Part shown: in pieces, positions 47,061 through 60,524 of the stretch
How the letters are laid out: each line of letters starts with the position of its first letter
Numbering within the stretch: position 1 is the stretch's first letter
DNA from: Inia geoffrensis
Taxonomy: Eukaryota; Chordata; Mammalia; Artiodactyla; Iniidae
Length of the DNA stretch: 64,000 nt
NCBI GenBank assembly: GCA_036417435.1
Contig: CM070905.1
Span: forward strand, 19,011,592 to 19,075,591
Direction: 5' to 3'
Notes under the pieces: model-generated
What the model was told of the DNA's origin: nothing
The model's database searches: none
What the model saw: only the letters and a program-made list of their open reading frames with translations
Translations under genes and position numbers: made by a program

Positions 47061-49480
47061 ACCCTCTCATTAAAATGGTAATATATCATCATCGTCACTG
47101 GGAGAAACTAATTTAGGCCTCTAGGTGATTTACACTAAAGGTACTTGATTTCTAGAAGCTGTCTTTGCTTTAGTGAAAGTTAGTCTGGAGTCAAAGGTTT
47201 ACAAGGCTAGGTACATGTTTATTTCTTGGTAACCTATCTGTAATTAGCTATGGATGCTCTCTGATACGTGCATGGAAATTCATATTCATCAAACATACCT
47301 GAAAACTCAAATTACATTTTTGAACACTTTAGGCTGCTTACTATTACGAAGAAGTAAAGGAAAATGAAAACAAAACTCAGAAACCAAAAGCAAGCAAAAT
47401 AAATCATGGCAACTAGTCACAGGAACTTGATAATGAAGTGGGGAGGAAGAACACATTAATAAAAATTAGAGCAATAAAATATTAAATGATGGGTACAAAT
47501 GAAGAACCATATTGATATAATGAGGTATTAATTACAGAGTACCGAAAATCGAGGTGGGGGAGGAAAGAGATTATAAAGCGAGAAATCGATATGGACCTGG
47601 CTGTTAGGGGGGCTGAGAGAACAAAAGGGCCTGGCTGGGTGCTGACCACTGAGCTCACTGTGGCCACCTGGTCTCCTTTCAGCACTGTGGTCTTATTCTC
47701 TTAGACTGGCAAATGGTGTTAGGCAAAGCAGGGGGTGGGAATGGAGAGAAAGGCTTTTTGTAAAAGATGGAACAAGAAAGGGAGTGCAGAAGGAAGTCTG
47801 GCTTTGATATGGTTTGTAAGGGGTTGTAGCTCTGCTTTTACCACTATAGCAATTGTGCCTGTTTCCTACTTTTAAGCATTAAAATTAAACACTCTATCTT
47901 AATTTATAAAACAAGACAGGTCAGCTTTCAGCCTCAAGTTTTTCAGTAAGAATTCTAATAGAGTCAGTAAATGGTCATTCATGGGCTTTAGTCACAGAAT
48001 AAGCTTAATGCCTTTCTAGAACAATGCAATCTTTTCCTGGCAGAAAATGGCCTCACTGGGTGAATTAATTTAATTTCCGCACTATGACGACTACAGAGGT
48101 ACTGCAGGGGATATAAATAGCACAATCTGATGACAGATTCTGGACAAGTCACTTCTGATTTCTGTTCCTTGGGATCTTTATTGGAAATAATAACACCTGT
48201 CACCTATGCTAATCTCTGAATCATTCCAATTCACGACCATTGGCTGCCAATAATCTCGAGGAACCCTAAATTATACATTGACATTACGTATGTACAAGGT
48301 ATGGTGACATTAATTGAGCGTAATCAAAAGAAATCTTACTTAATCAAGGCCTCACACATCAGATAGTTTATGAGAAATCAAACACCAGTACTGACAGGTA
48401 TTACTTTTTGAGAGCCTGCTGAGTACTCATTGTTTTATGGTGCTCTTGGGGGATATGAAGACCACGAGGTCTTATATATTCACTTGCCTTCCGAGAGCCT
48501 TAATTAAGCAACTGATTATCAATTAATTGTTAGAATGTATGGAACCTACTATAAGTGCAATAAACATAGAAAAAGGAGATCAGTAGAAAGTGGTATGGTT
48601 AGAAATAGGTACAGTCAGAAACAAAGTCAAATAAAAGTTTAATTAGGGGGATGTAATGCTATTTAAATCTACTCATAAAGATATTTACAAAAATCTCCTC
48701 AGAGACCATGCCATAGAAATTTGTTTTGTTACTAAATATTTTTAACTGGCATATTTCCTTAAAGTTATTTAGCCCATTATATTTCCCAATTTACTTGGGT
48801 ACTTGGGAAAGTCAGGGCTAGTTTTGCATCACCATTAAATTCAAGAGGTATAACAGAATTTTTAGTGGCATCATCATTAAAAGAATTTTGGTAGCATACT
48901 AATCTCTCCTACAAAATCAATCACAAATCCACATGGTTAATGATCTTGAGTCAAAAATCTGGAGTATTGCAGGTAAAGGGTGGAAAAGGTATAGGTTACC
49001 CCCGAATCAGAAAGGCAGTTAAGACTAATGGCACAATAAAGTTGGGGGAAAATGTGAAAATGATGTGAAAAAAAAATTTTTTTTAGAAACAAAGTTGCTC
49101 TTCAAGCAAGGCAAGCAAAGAAACTTTTACGAAATGCAGGGGTGTTTCATATTTTCAGCCCAGTCACCTCTGACGCTTACCCTCCTCCTGACTCATCAGA
49201 GTGACAGGGAGTTTCGGGGACCACAGGTCTGTCTAGATGTCTGTGGGTGCTTCCAGCAGATGGCAGCATGTCATCACTAATCCCTATCCATCAAAAAATG
49301 CCCTGGTCACTCCAAATAGGAAAACCCATAACTTTTCCTGCCGAAAACCAAAATAATGTTCCTGGTACAACAGGTCTGTAGGAAGTAAGTGTACCTAAGC
49401 AGCTCCCTTGGAAGGAATTCAATATTCTCAGCTACGCCAGAGGTCATTCCTGGCCTTAGAGAATGTACAAGGTCAAGGAT
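47060..49480. other. Mostly unique intron sequence
   Basis: No exon or firm repeat call. About 48220-48540 is rich in TAAT-type cores ('gacattaattgagcgtaatc', 'gattatcaattaattg') and is a further weak candidate for a constrained noncoding block. Confidence 0.35.
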
Positions 49481-49639
49481 AAAGCAGGGGTCCAAAACTG
49501 ATATATTTAAGCTGGCTTTGTCACTTGCTCTGTCACCTTGAGGAAAGCACCTGAGCAGTTTACCTCAAAGAAGAGTTAGAGAAATTAAAATGAGAAGATG
49601 CTTTCATTTACTGAGAAGAAAGATGCTGTATTAATTTGT

Positions 49640-50565
49640 GGGTAAAGTACTATTGCAGTGCAGGCAGCACTTTCACACGCTGTCCTTTTCTGGCTCTTGT
49701 ACCGTGGGACCGTTCCTTCCCTATCCTCTTCAGGGGTTCCTCTTCCTTCTCATGCCCTTTACATGCTGGTGTTCCACAGGAGATGGTCCGCCATCTCCTC
49801 TAATCGTTTTTTTTTTTTTTTTTTGCGGTACACGGGCCTCACTGTTGTGGCCTCTCCCGTTGCGGAGCACAGGCTCCAGATGCACAGGCTCAGCGGCCAC
49901 GGCTCATGGGCCCAGCTGCTCCGAGGCATGTGGGATCTTCCTGGACCGGGGCACGAACCCATGTCCCCTGCATCGGCAGGTGGACTCTCAACCGCTGCGC
50001 CACCAGGGAAGCCCTCCTCTAATAGTTTTAAACAACAACCCCATAGTGATGATTCCCCAAACTGTTCAATCCAGGCCCCTTCCGTCCTTCACTCTCCTCC
50101 AAGCTTCTAGCTTACACATCCTGTTGCACATGAACCACCTCCACTCGGAAATCTCACAGGCATCTTACACTTGTCACGTCCATGATGATCTTCCTTCCAC
50201 AAAGCCTATTCCTCCCTCTTCCTGTAGGTGTATCTTATTTGATGGTACTGGGACCCAGCTAGACAGCCATGTCAGAGAGTGGAGGGTCATCCCTGACTCA
50301 TTTTTCTTTATCTTCACCATTCAATCGCTCTTTAAATCCTGCACATTTTAGCTCGTTCTTACGTCTCAAATCTGTCTCCTCCACCCCCACCAGGACTGAT
50401 CTGGTTCAGGCCCTACACACCTCTCTCTTTACAATCACCTCCCAATTGGTCAGCAAGGCCTCCAGTTTTATTGCCCTCAAGTCCATTTCCTATACAGCTA
50501 CTGAAATAATTTTCTTAGAATACAAATCTGACCATCTCACTCTGCTGCTTAAAGCCCTTTAGGTC
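49640..50565 (+). repeat. L2 LINE, split by a CHR-2 SINE
   Basis: C/T-rich L2 ORF2-like text before 49795 resumes after 50029 ('ccttccacaaagcctattcc', 'gagggtcatccctgactc', 'gctgcttaaagccctttagg'). The 237-codon open frame at 49638-50351 is a fusion of L2 and SINE text. Confidence 0.6.
49795..50029 (-). mobile_element. CHR-2-type SINE inside L2
   Basis: Body 49811-50013, minus strand. Target duplication ctcctctaatcgtttt / ctcctctaatagtttt (one mismatch) at 49795-49810 and 50014-50029. Confidence 0.93.
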
Positions 50566-50574
50566 ACCAACATA

Positions 50575-50745
50575 ATAAAGTCATCACTCCACAAATATCT
50601 ATCGAATGCCTACTACATGCCAGGTATCGTTCTTAGCTCCGGGGCTACAGAAGTGAACAAGAGTCCTTGCTTTCTGGAGCTCACAGACAGATGAGGAACA
50701 AATAAACAAGTAAATATAAAATATGTTAGATGGTGATACGTGCTG
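50575..50745 (-). repeat. L2 3' end, minus strand
   Basis: The reverse complement of the L2 tail: 'ccacaaatatctatcgaatg', 'cctactacatgccaggtatc', 'gtccttgctttctggagctc'. It faces a plus-strand L2. Confidence 0.7.
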
Positions 50746-51169
50746 AAACATAAATCAGGGTAAGGAACGTAGGGAGTGCTGGTGGGAGAAGAAGGCATGA
50801 TTTGAAACTGTAGAGAGAAAGCCTCTGATGGGGGGGGGCGCTCATCCTGAGCTAGTTCCGATTTCTCCTCAGGTCTCATATGTTATCACTCCCTTCCTTG
50901 AACAGCTGCTCCAGTCACTCTAACCGCCCTTTCTGTTCCAAATGGCTCTCTCCCTACCCTGGATAATTTCATTTAAGATTAGTATTAAGTATCACCTCCT
51001 CCAAAAATTAATTCTGCCTCCATCTCCTCTCTCTCCAGATGGGTTAGGGGAACTCAAAAAAGCGTTAGATATTTCCTTTATAAAGCTCCCCATTAATGTG
51101 AGTAAAAAACTTGGGCTACTTATTTCCTATGGCTTGACATTTAGGACTTTCAAAGCTTTAAAGCTCAAC

Positions 51170-52080
51170 CTTTAAAAAAAATTGAGGTATAATTGACATA
51201 TAACATTAGTTTTTCTTTTCTAGAAAAAAAACCCAGCTTTATTGAGATGTAATTCACATACCATACAATTCACTCAGTTAAAGTGTACAATTAAATGTCT
51301 TTTAGTATATTTACAAGGTTGTGCAACTGTCAGCACAATCTATCTTGGAACATTTTCATCACCCCAAAAGGAAATCTTGTACCCATGTCCCCATTTCCTT
51401 CCAACCCACCTACTCTAAGTAACCACTATTCACTCTCCTTTCGATCTCTATAACTTTGGCTATTTTGGGCGTTTCATATGAATGGAGTTAAACAATATAT
51501 GGTCTTTTGTAACTGGCTTCTTTCGCTTAACATAACGTTTTCAGGGTTCATCCATGTTGTATCATACATCAGTACTTTAGTTTTTAGCTGAATGATACCA
51601 ATTGCATGTATGGATTTATCAAATTTTATTTATCAGTTGATGGTTACCTAGCTTGTTTCCACTCTTTGGCTTTTATGAATAATGCTGCCATGAAAATTTG
51701 TGTACAAATTTTTGTGGAGATGTAAGTTTTCATTTCTCTTGGGTATATGTCTAGGAGTAGAACTGCTGCATCATGTGGTAACTCTATGTTTAAGTTTTTG
51801 AGGAACTGATGAATTGTTTTCCAAAGCAGATGCACCACTTTATATTCCTATCAACAATGTATGAATGTTCCAGTTTCTCCACATCCTCTCTAACACTTGC
51901 TATTGTCTCTTTTTGATTATAGCAATCCTAGTGGGTGTAATGTGGTAACTTACTTTGATTTTGATTTGCATTTCCCTAGTCACAAATAATGTTGAGCATC
52001 TTTTCATGTGTATATTAGCCATCTATATATCTTCTTTGGAGAAATGTCTATTCAAATCCTTTGCCTATTCTTTTTATTAA
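51170..52080 (-). mobile_element. L1M 3' end, minus strand
   Basis: The plus strand shows the reverse of an L1M 3' part: 'attgaggtataattgacat', 'tttattgagatgtaattc', 'tcaccccaaaaggaaatc', 'gggttcatccatgttgtatc', 'ttcatttctcttgggtatat', 'gaacaaatgcc'-type ORF2 text ending near 'tctattcaaatcctttgcc'. A partial second 3' end within the first 60 bp suggests two joined copies. Confidence 0.75.
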
Positions 52081-53640
52081 TAATTTTATTTTTCCCCAAT
52101 AGTTTTAGATTTACAGAAAAATTGATAGAACAGAGATTTCCCATGTAACTTAGCCCCAGATTCCCTATTATTAACATCTTACATTAGTATGATACATTTA
52201 TCACAACTGATGAACCAATATTGATACATTATTATTAACTAAAGTCCACAGTTTATTCCCATTTTCTTAGTTTTTACCTAACATCCTTTCTCTGTTTCAG
52301 AATCCTATCCCGGATACTACATTACATGTAGTTGTCATGTCTTCTTAGGTTCCTCTTGGCTACAATAGTTGGTCAGATTTCCTTGTTTTTGATAACCTTA
52401 ACAGTTTTGAGGAGTACTGGACAGGTATTTTGTAGGATGTTCATGTATTCAAATGTATTTGATATTTTTTCTCTTTATTATATGCATGATTTATGCATGT
52501 TGATGCTGACTTTGATTGCCTGGCTGAAATACTGTGTGTCAGATTTCTCTACTATAATGTTACTCTCCCCCATTCCATATGTACTCTCTGGAAGAAAGTC
52601 ACTATGTGAAACCTACCTTAAGAAGTGGAATGTTTGGCTCCCCTACCTTTATTTTTTGTAAGTTTATTTATTTAGGCTGCATTGGGTCTTCGTTGCTGTG
52701 AGTGGGGTTTCTCTAGTTGCAGCGAGTGGGGGCTACTCTTTATTGAGGCGCACGGCTTCTCATTGCAGTGGCTTCTCTTGTTGCAGAGCACTGGCTCTAG
52801 GTGCACAGGCTTCAGTAGTTGTAGCACACGGGCTCAGTAGTTGTGGCTTGCAGGCTCTAGAGCGCAGGCTCAGTAGTTGTGGCGCACGGGCTTAGCTGCT
52901 CCGCGGCATGTGGGATCTTCCCGGACCAGGGCTCGAACCCGCGTCCCCTGCACTGGCAGGCGGATTCTTAACCACTGTGCCACCAGGGAAGTCCCTCCCC
53001 TACCTTTAGAGTACGGTAGCTACATAATCTATTCGGAATGCCTCTGCACAGATTTGTCTCTTCCTCGTTTACCAATGTATTCAATCATTTATATCAGTAT
53101 GGACTTATGGATATTTATTTAATACTTTGGGTTATAATTCAGTACTACTTTATTTATTTTCTTACTCAGATTATCCCAACTTTGCCATTGGGAGCTCTTT
53201 CTGTTGGTTCCTGTGCCTCTTTGACACAATGTGTTATGTGTGTGCATGTTTTTAGTACTTCCTTACTTTCTGGTACTACAAGATGCTCCAGGCTCATCTT
53301 GTATATTTCCTGCTCCAGTCCTACAATCAGCCATTTCCCCAAGATCCCTGCTTTCTTTTTTTGACGAATAGTACTTAGAAACCAGATTCGGGTTACTAAG
53401 TATGCTCATTGCTACTGAGATATCTTTATCTAGTCTTTAATTAGATTATTTGTTTTTGTATTATTGAGTTGTAAGAATTCTTTATATATTCTGGATATAA
53501 GTCGCTTATCAGATATATGATATCCAAATATTTCCTCCCACTCTATTGGCTGTCTTTTACTTTCTTGATTCAATCTCTTATTGAGTTAAACAAATATTGG
53601 TGTATTGTACTTCTCCATATAAACTTATGTTCAGAGGCGG
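52080..53640 (-). mobile_element. L1-derived segment interrupted by a SINE
   Basis: 'gttttagatttacagaaaaa', 'acatcttacattagtatgat' and 'gttttgaggagtactggac' continue after the SINE with 'ttggccattgggagctc'-like and 'ggctcatcttgtatatttcc' text. Then at 53420-53600 comes ordinary antisense L1 ORF2 ('gttgtaagaattctttatat'). The two halves were contiguous before the SINE inserted at 52652. Confidence 0.6.
52638..53008 (-). mobile_element. CHR-1-like long SINE inside L1
   Basis: Body 52652-52994, minus strand, with a perfect 14-bp duplication ctcccctaccttta at 52638-52651 and 52995-53008. The tail is TTTATT/TTTAGG-like. Confidence 0.9.
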
Positions 53641-55090
53641 CAGTTCAGGTAAGATTTTTTTTCTCTTTTGGTCCCCAGGTACCAAATGGTTCCTTCTCTA
53701 CCAGTGGGATTTTTCTGGTATCTTCTGTGGAGATGTGCCTGCTTCACAGTATGGGCACTATACATGGGTGATATAGAGCTTCACTGGTTAAGTCAGCATA
53801 TATAGAACAGCTTCAAAGCTAACCTGGAACTGCTGGAAGAGGGACTGGGGCTAGAGAGGGGTGGGGCACCTAGAAGCAGAGAGTGCCCATCATTAAAAAC
53901 AAAATCACTTGGTTAGTATCCCTCTAAGAATGATCACAACTCTGCTACATCATGGGAAATAGATGATGAGTACCTATGCTGGGAAGAGCAGGGCTTTCTT
54001 AGTAACCATTCAATGAAAAAAGAGAGGCTGCCAATTTGGTCTTTTATACCTCACACTAGAATCACTCTAATTGCATTTTTGTTTGCTCTGAATGCTTCAG
54101 ACCCTACCATGGAATTGAGGAGTGAGCAGCTCTTCCCAAATACATTTGAAGCTTGTTCCTACACTAGGTAAGTTGTATAGGGCAGATAAAGGAATGCAGG
54201 TCTCCAAATACGCTTAGAGGTTTCAGTATGTCTATTCACTATCCAACAACAAGGATATAAGAGATTATAATTATGATTTAATGTGAAAATGGGAAGTGGT
54301 AGATAGGGGACTACAAATCGAGTACCATTTATTTAGGAAATGAAGAAAAATTTAATACACTTTGATATTCATTGACAGCTTACAAATTAATTTTCCAAAT
54401 CCAATATCATCTGTTCCTGAGTTCCATTAAGGTAGGCAGTGCAATTTTCATCAGAGAAGTTCAGTGATTTACCTAAAGTAACACAGCTCCAAGCTAGGAC
54501 TCTAGCACCTTAAGAGTGGTTTGACTCCCACCACAGTGTTCTTGCTAGCATACTACAACCTAAGCGCCCCAGAATTGTTTGGAGCACTTTGTTTTCCAGA
54601 ATAAAAAAGAAATTTTAAAAAATGAAATAAGTGTAGGGCTTTGAGGTTTTAAGAAATGATTTCCTGCAGCACTTTCAACAGAAACTGTATAGGCAGAGTG
54701 CAAAGAGGAAACGAAAACTGGAAAAAGAATCTTAAAAGGTCGAATGGTTTAAGAGGGCAGCCAAGGAAGCCATCTCAATATTAGTGTGTTCTTGATATAT
54801 GGATCTAAACACAATCTGAAAAGACTAACCTAATATATTTTTGACCCAGAGTTGACCCAAACCCAATCCTAACTTGCAAAAGGAGGAAAGCTGAAGTTGA
54901 AGGTTTGAGGCCATCAATCTTGTTGCATATCTTAGATGGAAAACGTCAGCAAACTAGCCAAGAAAAGGATTACTGACCAAAAGCGAAGGAAAACAGCTAA
55001 CAGGTAGGAGTATTCTAGATGTACATAGAAGAGTGTGAGTTTAAATATAATGAAGATCCTTTACATTGGCAAAATTCTCTGTGTATGAAC
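53640..55090. other. Unique intron with MIR/L2 patch
   Basis: A diverged MIR/L2-like patch occurs at about 54370-54520 ('tgatttacctaaagtaacac'). Nothing else recognised, and no exon. Confidence 0.4.
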
Positions 55091-55102
55091 TGCCTATGTT
55101 TT

Positions 55103-55114
55103 CACACACACACA

Positions 55115-55152
<38 letters not shown>
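55103..55152. repeat. (CA)n microsatellite, about 50 bp
   Basis: A CA array with one CAGACA interruption, likely polymorphic. It is followed shortly by a T run at about 55160-55170. Confidence 0.95.
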
Positions 55153-55157
<5 letters not shown>

Positions 55158-55399
55158 ATCTTTTTTTTTTCCAACCAAGGTATTCTGAAATTTACATGGA
55201 AAACCAATGCAGGAAACACTGGAACATGGAAAACAATGGAATATTGAGGAATGGCCAAACTTCTCTCATGAGGAATCGAAAAATACAAAATGTGACTGCC
55301 TGTATTCTTCAGCATTCTCCAGAGAAACACAACTAAATGGATGTGTGTACATAAAATTATATTACGCATATACACATATATCTGTATCTATATATGTAG

Positions 55400-55540
55400 A
55401 GACAGTGATTTTTTATTGGGGTTATAATTGACATATAACATTATATTAGTTTCAGGTGTACAACACGAGTCAATATTTGTATATATTGTGAAATGATCAC
55501 AAAGTAAATCTAATTAACATCCAGGAAAAAAAAAAAGGAA
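55400..55540 (-). mobile_element. L1 3' end fragment, minus strand
   Basis: The plus strand reads 'ttattggggttataattgac', 'agtttcaggtgtacaac', 'tgtgaaatgatcacaaag', the reverse of an L1 3' UTR. It ends in an A run at 55528-55537. Confidence 0.65.
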
Positions 55541-55544
55541 TGCA

Positions 55545-57135
55545 GGTCTCTTATCAAGTCCACTAGGGGCTGATTTTCCATCCTGAGCTAATTTAACCTA
55601 CCAGCAGCATTTGACACAGATGAAGACACTCTCCTCTTAAAACATTTTCTTCACTTCTGGGACACAAACCTCTCCTGGTTAATTTCCTACTTCACTGGCT
55701 GCTCCTTTTCAGGTTCCTTTGTTGGTTCTTCTCCAGTATTCCAACATCTACACAGTGGAGGACCCGAGGACCAATTCTTGGTCAGCCTTTGTTTTCCCTC
55801 TTCTTGTGTTCTCATTGAGATCTCACCTCTCACTCTGTCTCATGGCTTTAAAATCCCATCTATATGCTAACAAATCCCAAACTCCTATTTCCAGCCTACA
55901 CCTCTTTCCTGAGCTCTAGATTTGTATATCCAGCTCTCTCTTCTTAACCTCTATTTAGGTGTTTAATAGGTATCTCAAACTTCGTATTTCTAAATCCAAA
56001 CTCTTGATAACCCCTTTGTATTTGCCCCCTTAGCCCACCCCGTCAACTCAACCTGCCTTTCCCTTGGTCTGGCTCAATTTCAATAAATGAAAATTCCATC
56101 CTTTGAACTGCTCAGAACAAAAACCTTGGGGGCATTTGTTCACTTCAATCCCTCAGCAAATCCTGTCATCTTTACCTTTTTTTTTTTTGCGGCACGTGGG
56201 CCTCTTACCACTGTGGCCTCTCCCGTTGCAGAGCACAGGCTCCGGATGCGCAGGCTCAGCGGCCATGGGTCATGGGCCCAGCCGCTCTGCGGCATGTGGA
56301 CCGGGACACGAACCCGTGTACCCTGCCTTGGCAGGCGGACTCTCAACCACTGCGCCACCAGGGAAGCTCCATCTTTACTTTTAAAATATATCCTAATCTG
56401 ACCATTTCTCATCCTCTCCACTCCTACCATCTTGGTCTGAATCACCAATATCTTTCACCCAGATTATTGCAATAGTTTTCTAACAGATCCTTCTGTTTTT
56501 GCCCTTGTCTGTAACCTCCCCTCTTCAGGAGAAATGGAAAGTCGTCTATTTTCAACATAGCAGCCAGAGCGATACTTTTATGATATAAGTCATATTATGG
56601 CATTCTTCTGTCCCCACCCCTCTAACGGCTTCCCACCTTACTCAGAGTAAAGGTCAGTGTTATTATAATGGTCTTCGAGATCTCAGCTTCTTAGATTAAA
56701 CCTCGGACTTCATCTCTTACCTTCTCCTTGTTCATTCACTTCAGCCATACTGGCCTTTCTACTGTTCTTTAAATGCTTAATATATGCCTCCCTCTAGCTC
56801 TTTGCTCCTAGAGTTCCCTTCCTTGTCAGCTCATCTAGATATCCACATGGCTTGCTCCTACTCTTCCTTTAGGCCTTTCCTCAAATGCTACCATCTCATT
56901 AAAGACTTCCATGAACACCTGAAAATCGCAGGTTACCTTCATTATACCCTGGCACACTCTATTCTCCTTCTTATGCCTAATTTTGCACCATAGCACGTAT
57001 CATCATCTGACATACTTTGTATTTTACTTATTTGTCTGTCTGTCTTGCCCACAGTAATGTAAATTCCACAAGGGCAGGACCTAGAGAGAATGCACGCTCA
57101 ATACATATTTGTTGAATGAATGAATGAATAAAAGG
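55545..57135 (+). repeat. L2 LINE, about 1.4 kb, split by a CHR-2 SINE
   Basis: L2 ORF2-like text ('gcagcatttgacacagatg', 'cctctcctggttaatttcc') continues after the SINE ('gcttcccaccttactcagag', 'cacatggcttgctcc') to a full L2 3' end: 'ccacaagggcaggacc', 'caatacatatttgttgaatg' and GAAT units to about 57130. One of the longest L2 pieces here. Confidence 0.75.
56167..56382 (-). mobile_element. CHR-2-type SINE with internal deletion
   Basis: Body 56180-56369, minus strand. Target duplication catctttaccttt / catctttactttt (one mismatch). Compared with the other copies, about a dozen bases are missing where 'gtgggatcttcccggaccgg' is expected: here 'gcatgtggaccgggac'. Confidence 0.92.
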
Positions 57136-57139
57136 ATGA

Positions 57140-59920
57140 TGAAGCTTCCTTATGTGTTAGAACCTTACCACTCCCTGAACCTTAGCTTTCATTTCCTTAT
57201 CTGTGTCAGATTAAAGAATGAGAGATACCAGTGTGAAGAAAACCAAAAGGACCACAAAATCAAGGAGAGATAATAGAGGCAACAGGAGAGAGAAAGGAGA
57301 AAAGAGAGGCAACTGTAATGAGAGAGAGAGATACAAAAGGGGGAATGGGGCAAGAGATGGAAGTACTAGGAAGAAAACTCTGGGATTTATTTTTTTGTTC
57401 AAGAATGGCTTCACTTGAACTATAGAGGTGGCCAGATCCACCCTGGGGACTTCAGTGCCCATTCAGACTTCTCCCATTACTCCTGGACTCCTGGGTTGCT
57501 TCGAAGCACAGGACAGCTCAGGGTAAGATGATCTCTGATGAAGGCAACTAAAGAGCACACTCCTAGAGGCCTTCTACTTTCCAGTTAGTCTGTAGTGAAT
57601 TTCCAGGACAAAGCCTCTTTTTGAGTCTGAAAAATCAGCGGTTGGGTCAAAACCATAGCAGAGAAAATTACCATAGGGGACAGGGTCTCTCTGCAATTCT
57701 GGTCATGTTATAGGTTATCTTGATCCTTTGCTTACCCAAGCTTTATCCCTATTAGAGATTAGCTGGAGCAAAGGCGTGTATGAAAAAAGAGACAACTGAA
57801 CAATACCACTGAGTAGTGGTTTACCACTACTCAACAATACCGCTGAGTAAAACAGTCAGCATAAATGGAATCAGTGCAGATCTCTCATTTCTTTATTATG
57901 GAAGGAGTGTTCTATTTTCCACTGGCCAGGAAGGCTATGAAAGTAAAAAACTACAAGAGCCTTGCAACTTCTTGTTAAATAAGTTTTCTGACACATGGCA
58001 ACGAGTGATTAATTACTGTGTTAGAAGATAACATTCCTATAGAGATTTGCTGGAAATACAGATGCTGTCTATGCTTGATTAGACATTGCTTAAGGAATGC
58101 TGAGACACACTGTTGCTACAGTCTATTATTTCTGGCTATTTTGGTATCGCTGTTATATTTATTTTACATAGCTTCACATTCAGTAGAATTGATAGAGCCC
58201 ACTTCATAAAACCTGTCCCTACCAAAAACAAGAACAGAAAAAAATAAGGCTATGAAGTGTGTTTATGTATATGTGTATGTATGAGAGCGAGAGAAAATGA
58301 AGGAGAAAGAGACTATGAATAGTAGGGATGTAGTACTCCTTTTTGTAACACTTTCTCTCTACAAAGAAACAATTTCAAGGGGCATGCTGTTTCTCTTAAG
58401 CCAATAAGAAAACTGACCCACGTCAGCTGGTTAAAACGTTCAGGGCATTAAAGATAAACTAAACTTCGTCATTATCCAAATTCTTTACCACAGAAAGAAG
58501 CCTTGATTTGATACCTAGTCATTCATCCAATACACAAAATGAGCACTTATTCTGGTCCATGCACCGAGGAAACAGAAAAAATCTGGGCTTCCTGGAGCTT
58601 ACAAGTCTGGTAAAGATGTGTCTTTTGAGCCGAGATCAGGACAGAATCATCCAATGCTATACACTTAAGCTAGCCTATCTCCTCTCATAATCCATTAAGA
58701 GTAGTAAGAGCAGTACCTCTCCCAAGAGGTCACATTTCGGCTTATACCCACTTCCTTGGATACCACTCCCAAATCCAACTGTGAAAGGCATGGCTTTGCT
58801 GAAGAATTGCTTTGCCAGTATACGGCCCATCGATGCCAACTTGAATACCGCCCAGTCAACATTGCATTATTCAGATGCTAGTGTTTTTACTAAGTGTTCG
58901 GGCCCCATATTGTCTGCCAAAAGCTGTGTTAATTTACTTATTTCAGCTAAATAAAAAAGAAATCATTTAAAAAAACGTTGATTGAATTTAGGAATTATAT
59001 TCCTCAGAGAATTAGTAATGATTCTCTGTATCCCTCAGGCCTCCATGTTCTTATCTTCCCCTTGTCAATGTTATTATGAATAGACTAATTCAATAATGAG
59101 ATCATTCCCCATCAGAGAGACCAAATAAATGCAGCATTCAGTCACACCTGGTTTCCCTAATCTGAGCAAGGAACGCTTTCCAACAAATTTAGCCTAAAAT
59201 AGGGAACTTAATGAACACACACACAAACAGAAAGAAAGACAGGGAAGGAGGACAGAAAAGCAGAACAACAGGGTAGCCGTGGAACAAATGGAGTGATAGA
59301 TTGGAGAAGACAGGTTAAAAGTGAAGATACTTGGGTATACGATTTCAAAACAAAGATCCTAGCATAGATGTCTTAATAATTGTCAAAGTAATATAACATT
59401 TCATCATCCCCTTAAGTGTCTCAAGAATTATTTCAAATTTTCTTGAACTTCTACAAGAATCAAAAAAATCAAGTGAAAAAACACAGAAATACTAAATATT
59501 AGGTAGGAACATTCTGGACTATTAAAAACAAAAGACTTCCTCACCATAAAGAAGTTCATGGAATAATTCATCTAGGTATAATCGTCAGTAAAGCACCAAC
59601 ACCATAATCATTATCCACCCTGTTCAAAACTTAAGTTTTCATTAAAGCGCCAAAGGTCCACTGATTTAAAAAAGGTATGGCTAGTGTTGATACCATATGA
59701 AGAGAGAATAAAATTAACTCTTGTATTTGAAAAAGTGTATTATAAGGAAACACTAAAAACTGAGATCAGCAACCCTAGAAAAGAGAAAGTGAAAATGCTA
59801 TTTAAAAAAGAACCTTCAATTACATAAAGGAACAGTGCGAGTAGTGATGAGTAACCATTCCCCCACCCCCTCCGAGATGAAAAAAGGAAGGGGGGATGGG
59901 TTCCAACTGGGAAAGACAGA
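57140..59920. other. Mostly unique intron sequence
   Basis: It includes a fold-back hairpin at 57801-57849 (listed separately) and a TAAT-containing stretch at 59030-59150 that could be constrained. I recognise no exon; frames up to 83 codons show no domain. Confidence 0.4.
57801..57849. repeat. Perfect inverted repeat within a short direct repeat
   Basis: tgagtagtggt (57810-57820) and accactactca (57823-57833) are perfectly complementary with a 2-nt spacer. The 15-mer caataccactgagta at 57801 recurs as caataccgctgagta at 57835 with one mismatch. Confidence 0.93.
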
Positions 59921-60400
59921 AGAGATGAGGAAACAGATTCATGTAAAAATACATTCAACACGTTATTTAGGATGAGAGAAAATGTAAAAGATCCAAATGT
60001 CTACAAATCTGCATATACGTAGATAAATAAATTATGGTTTACTTACTCCATGGAACATTTGTTCAGGTGTTAAAAATAATACTTTCAAGGGATATTAATG
60101 GATATGGGAAAAACCATGCTTTCACAGATTATTATTGATATAGGAAAATGCAATTAAATGAGTAAAAAGCCCATTAACAATTTTGTAAAGAGAAATGATA
60201 TGCATGCCCATGAGAACTCACCTAGACACACAGCACATGTACAAAAACCAGGAGAAAGTATATCAAATATCATAGTCCCTAGATTAAAAGTTTATGACTA
60301 ATGTTTATATATTCTTCTTTATATTTTATGCTACATATTTTATGCAATGAGTATATATTACTTTTACAATTAGAAAATAAAGTTACTAAAGTTCTGTAGT
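59920..60400 (+). repeat. Old L1/HAL1-like fragment
   Basis: Contains 'aaattatggtttacttactcc', in pieces, 'atggaacatttgttcaggtg' and 'ttaaaaataatactttcaag', resembling the HAL1/old L1 'ggaatattatgcagccattaaaaatg' region. Diverged. Confidence 0.45.
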
Positions 60401-60524
60401 AAAAGGACTTAGGTTAGACAATAGGAAAAATTACCTGTTTAAGAGCTGTTAAACATCCAATAGAATTTTAGAGAATTACCTTCTCTATAACCAAAGTACA
60501 TCTATTTGTTCCATTTTTTTTCCT

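Noticed and set aside
49638..50351. 237-codon open reading frame, plus strand
   Set aside because: It runs through L2 sequence, then through a reversed CHR-2 SINE with its T run (phenylalanine stretch), then L2 again. It is repeat-derived.
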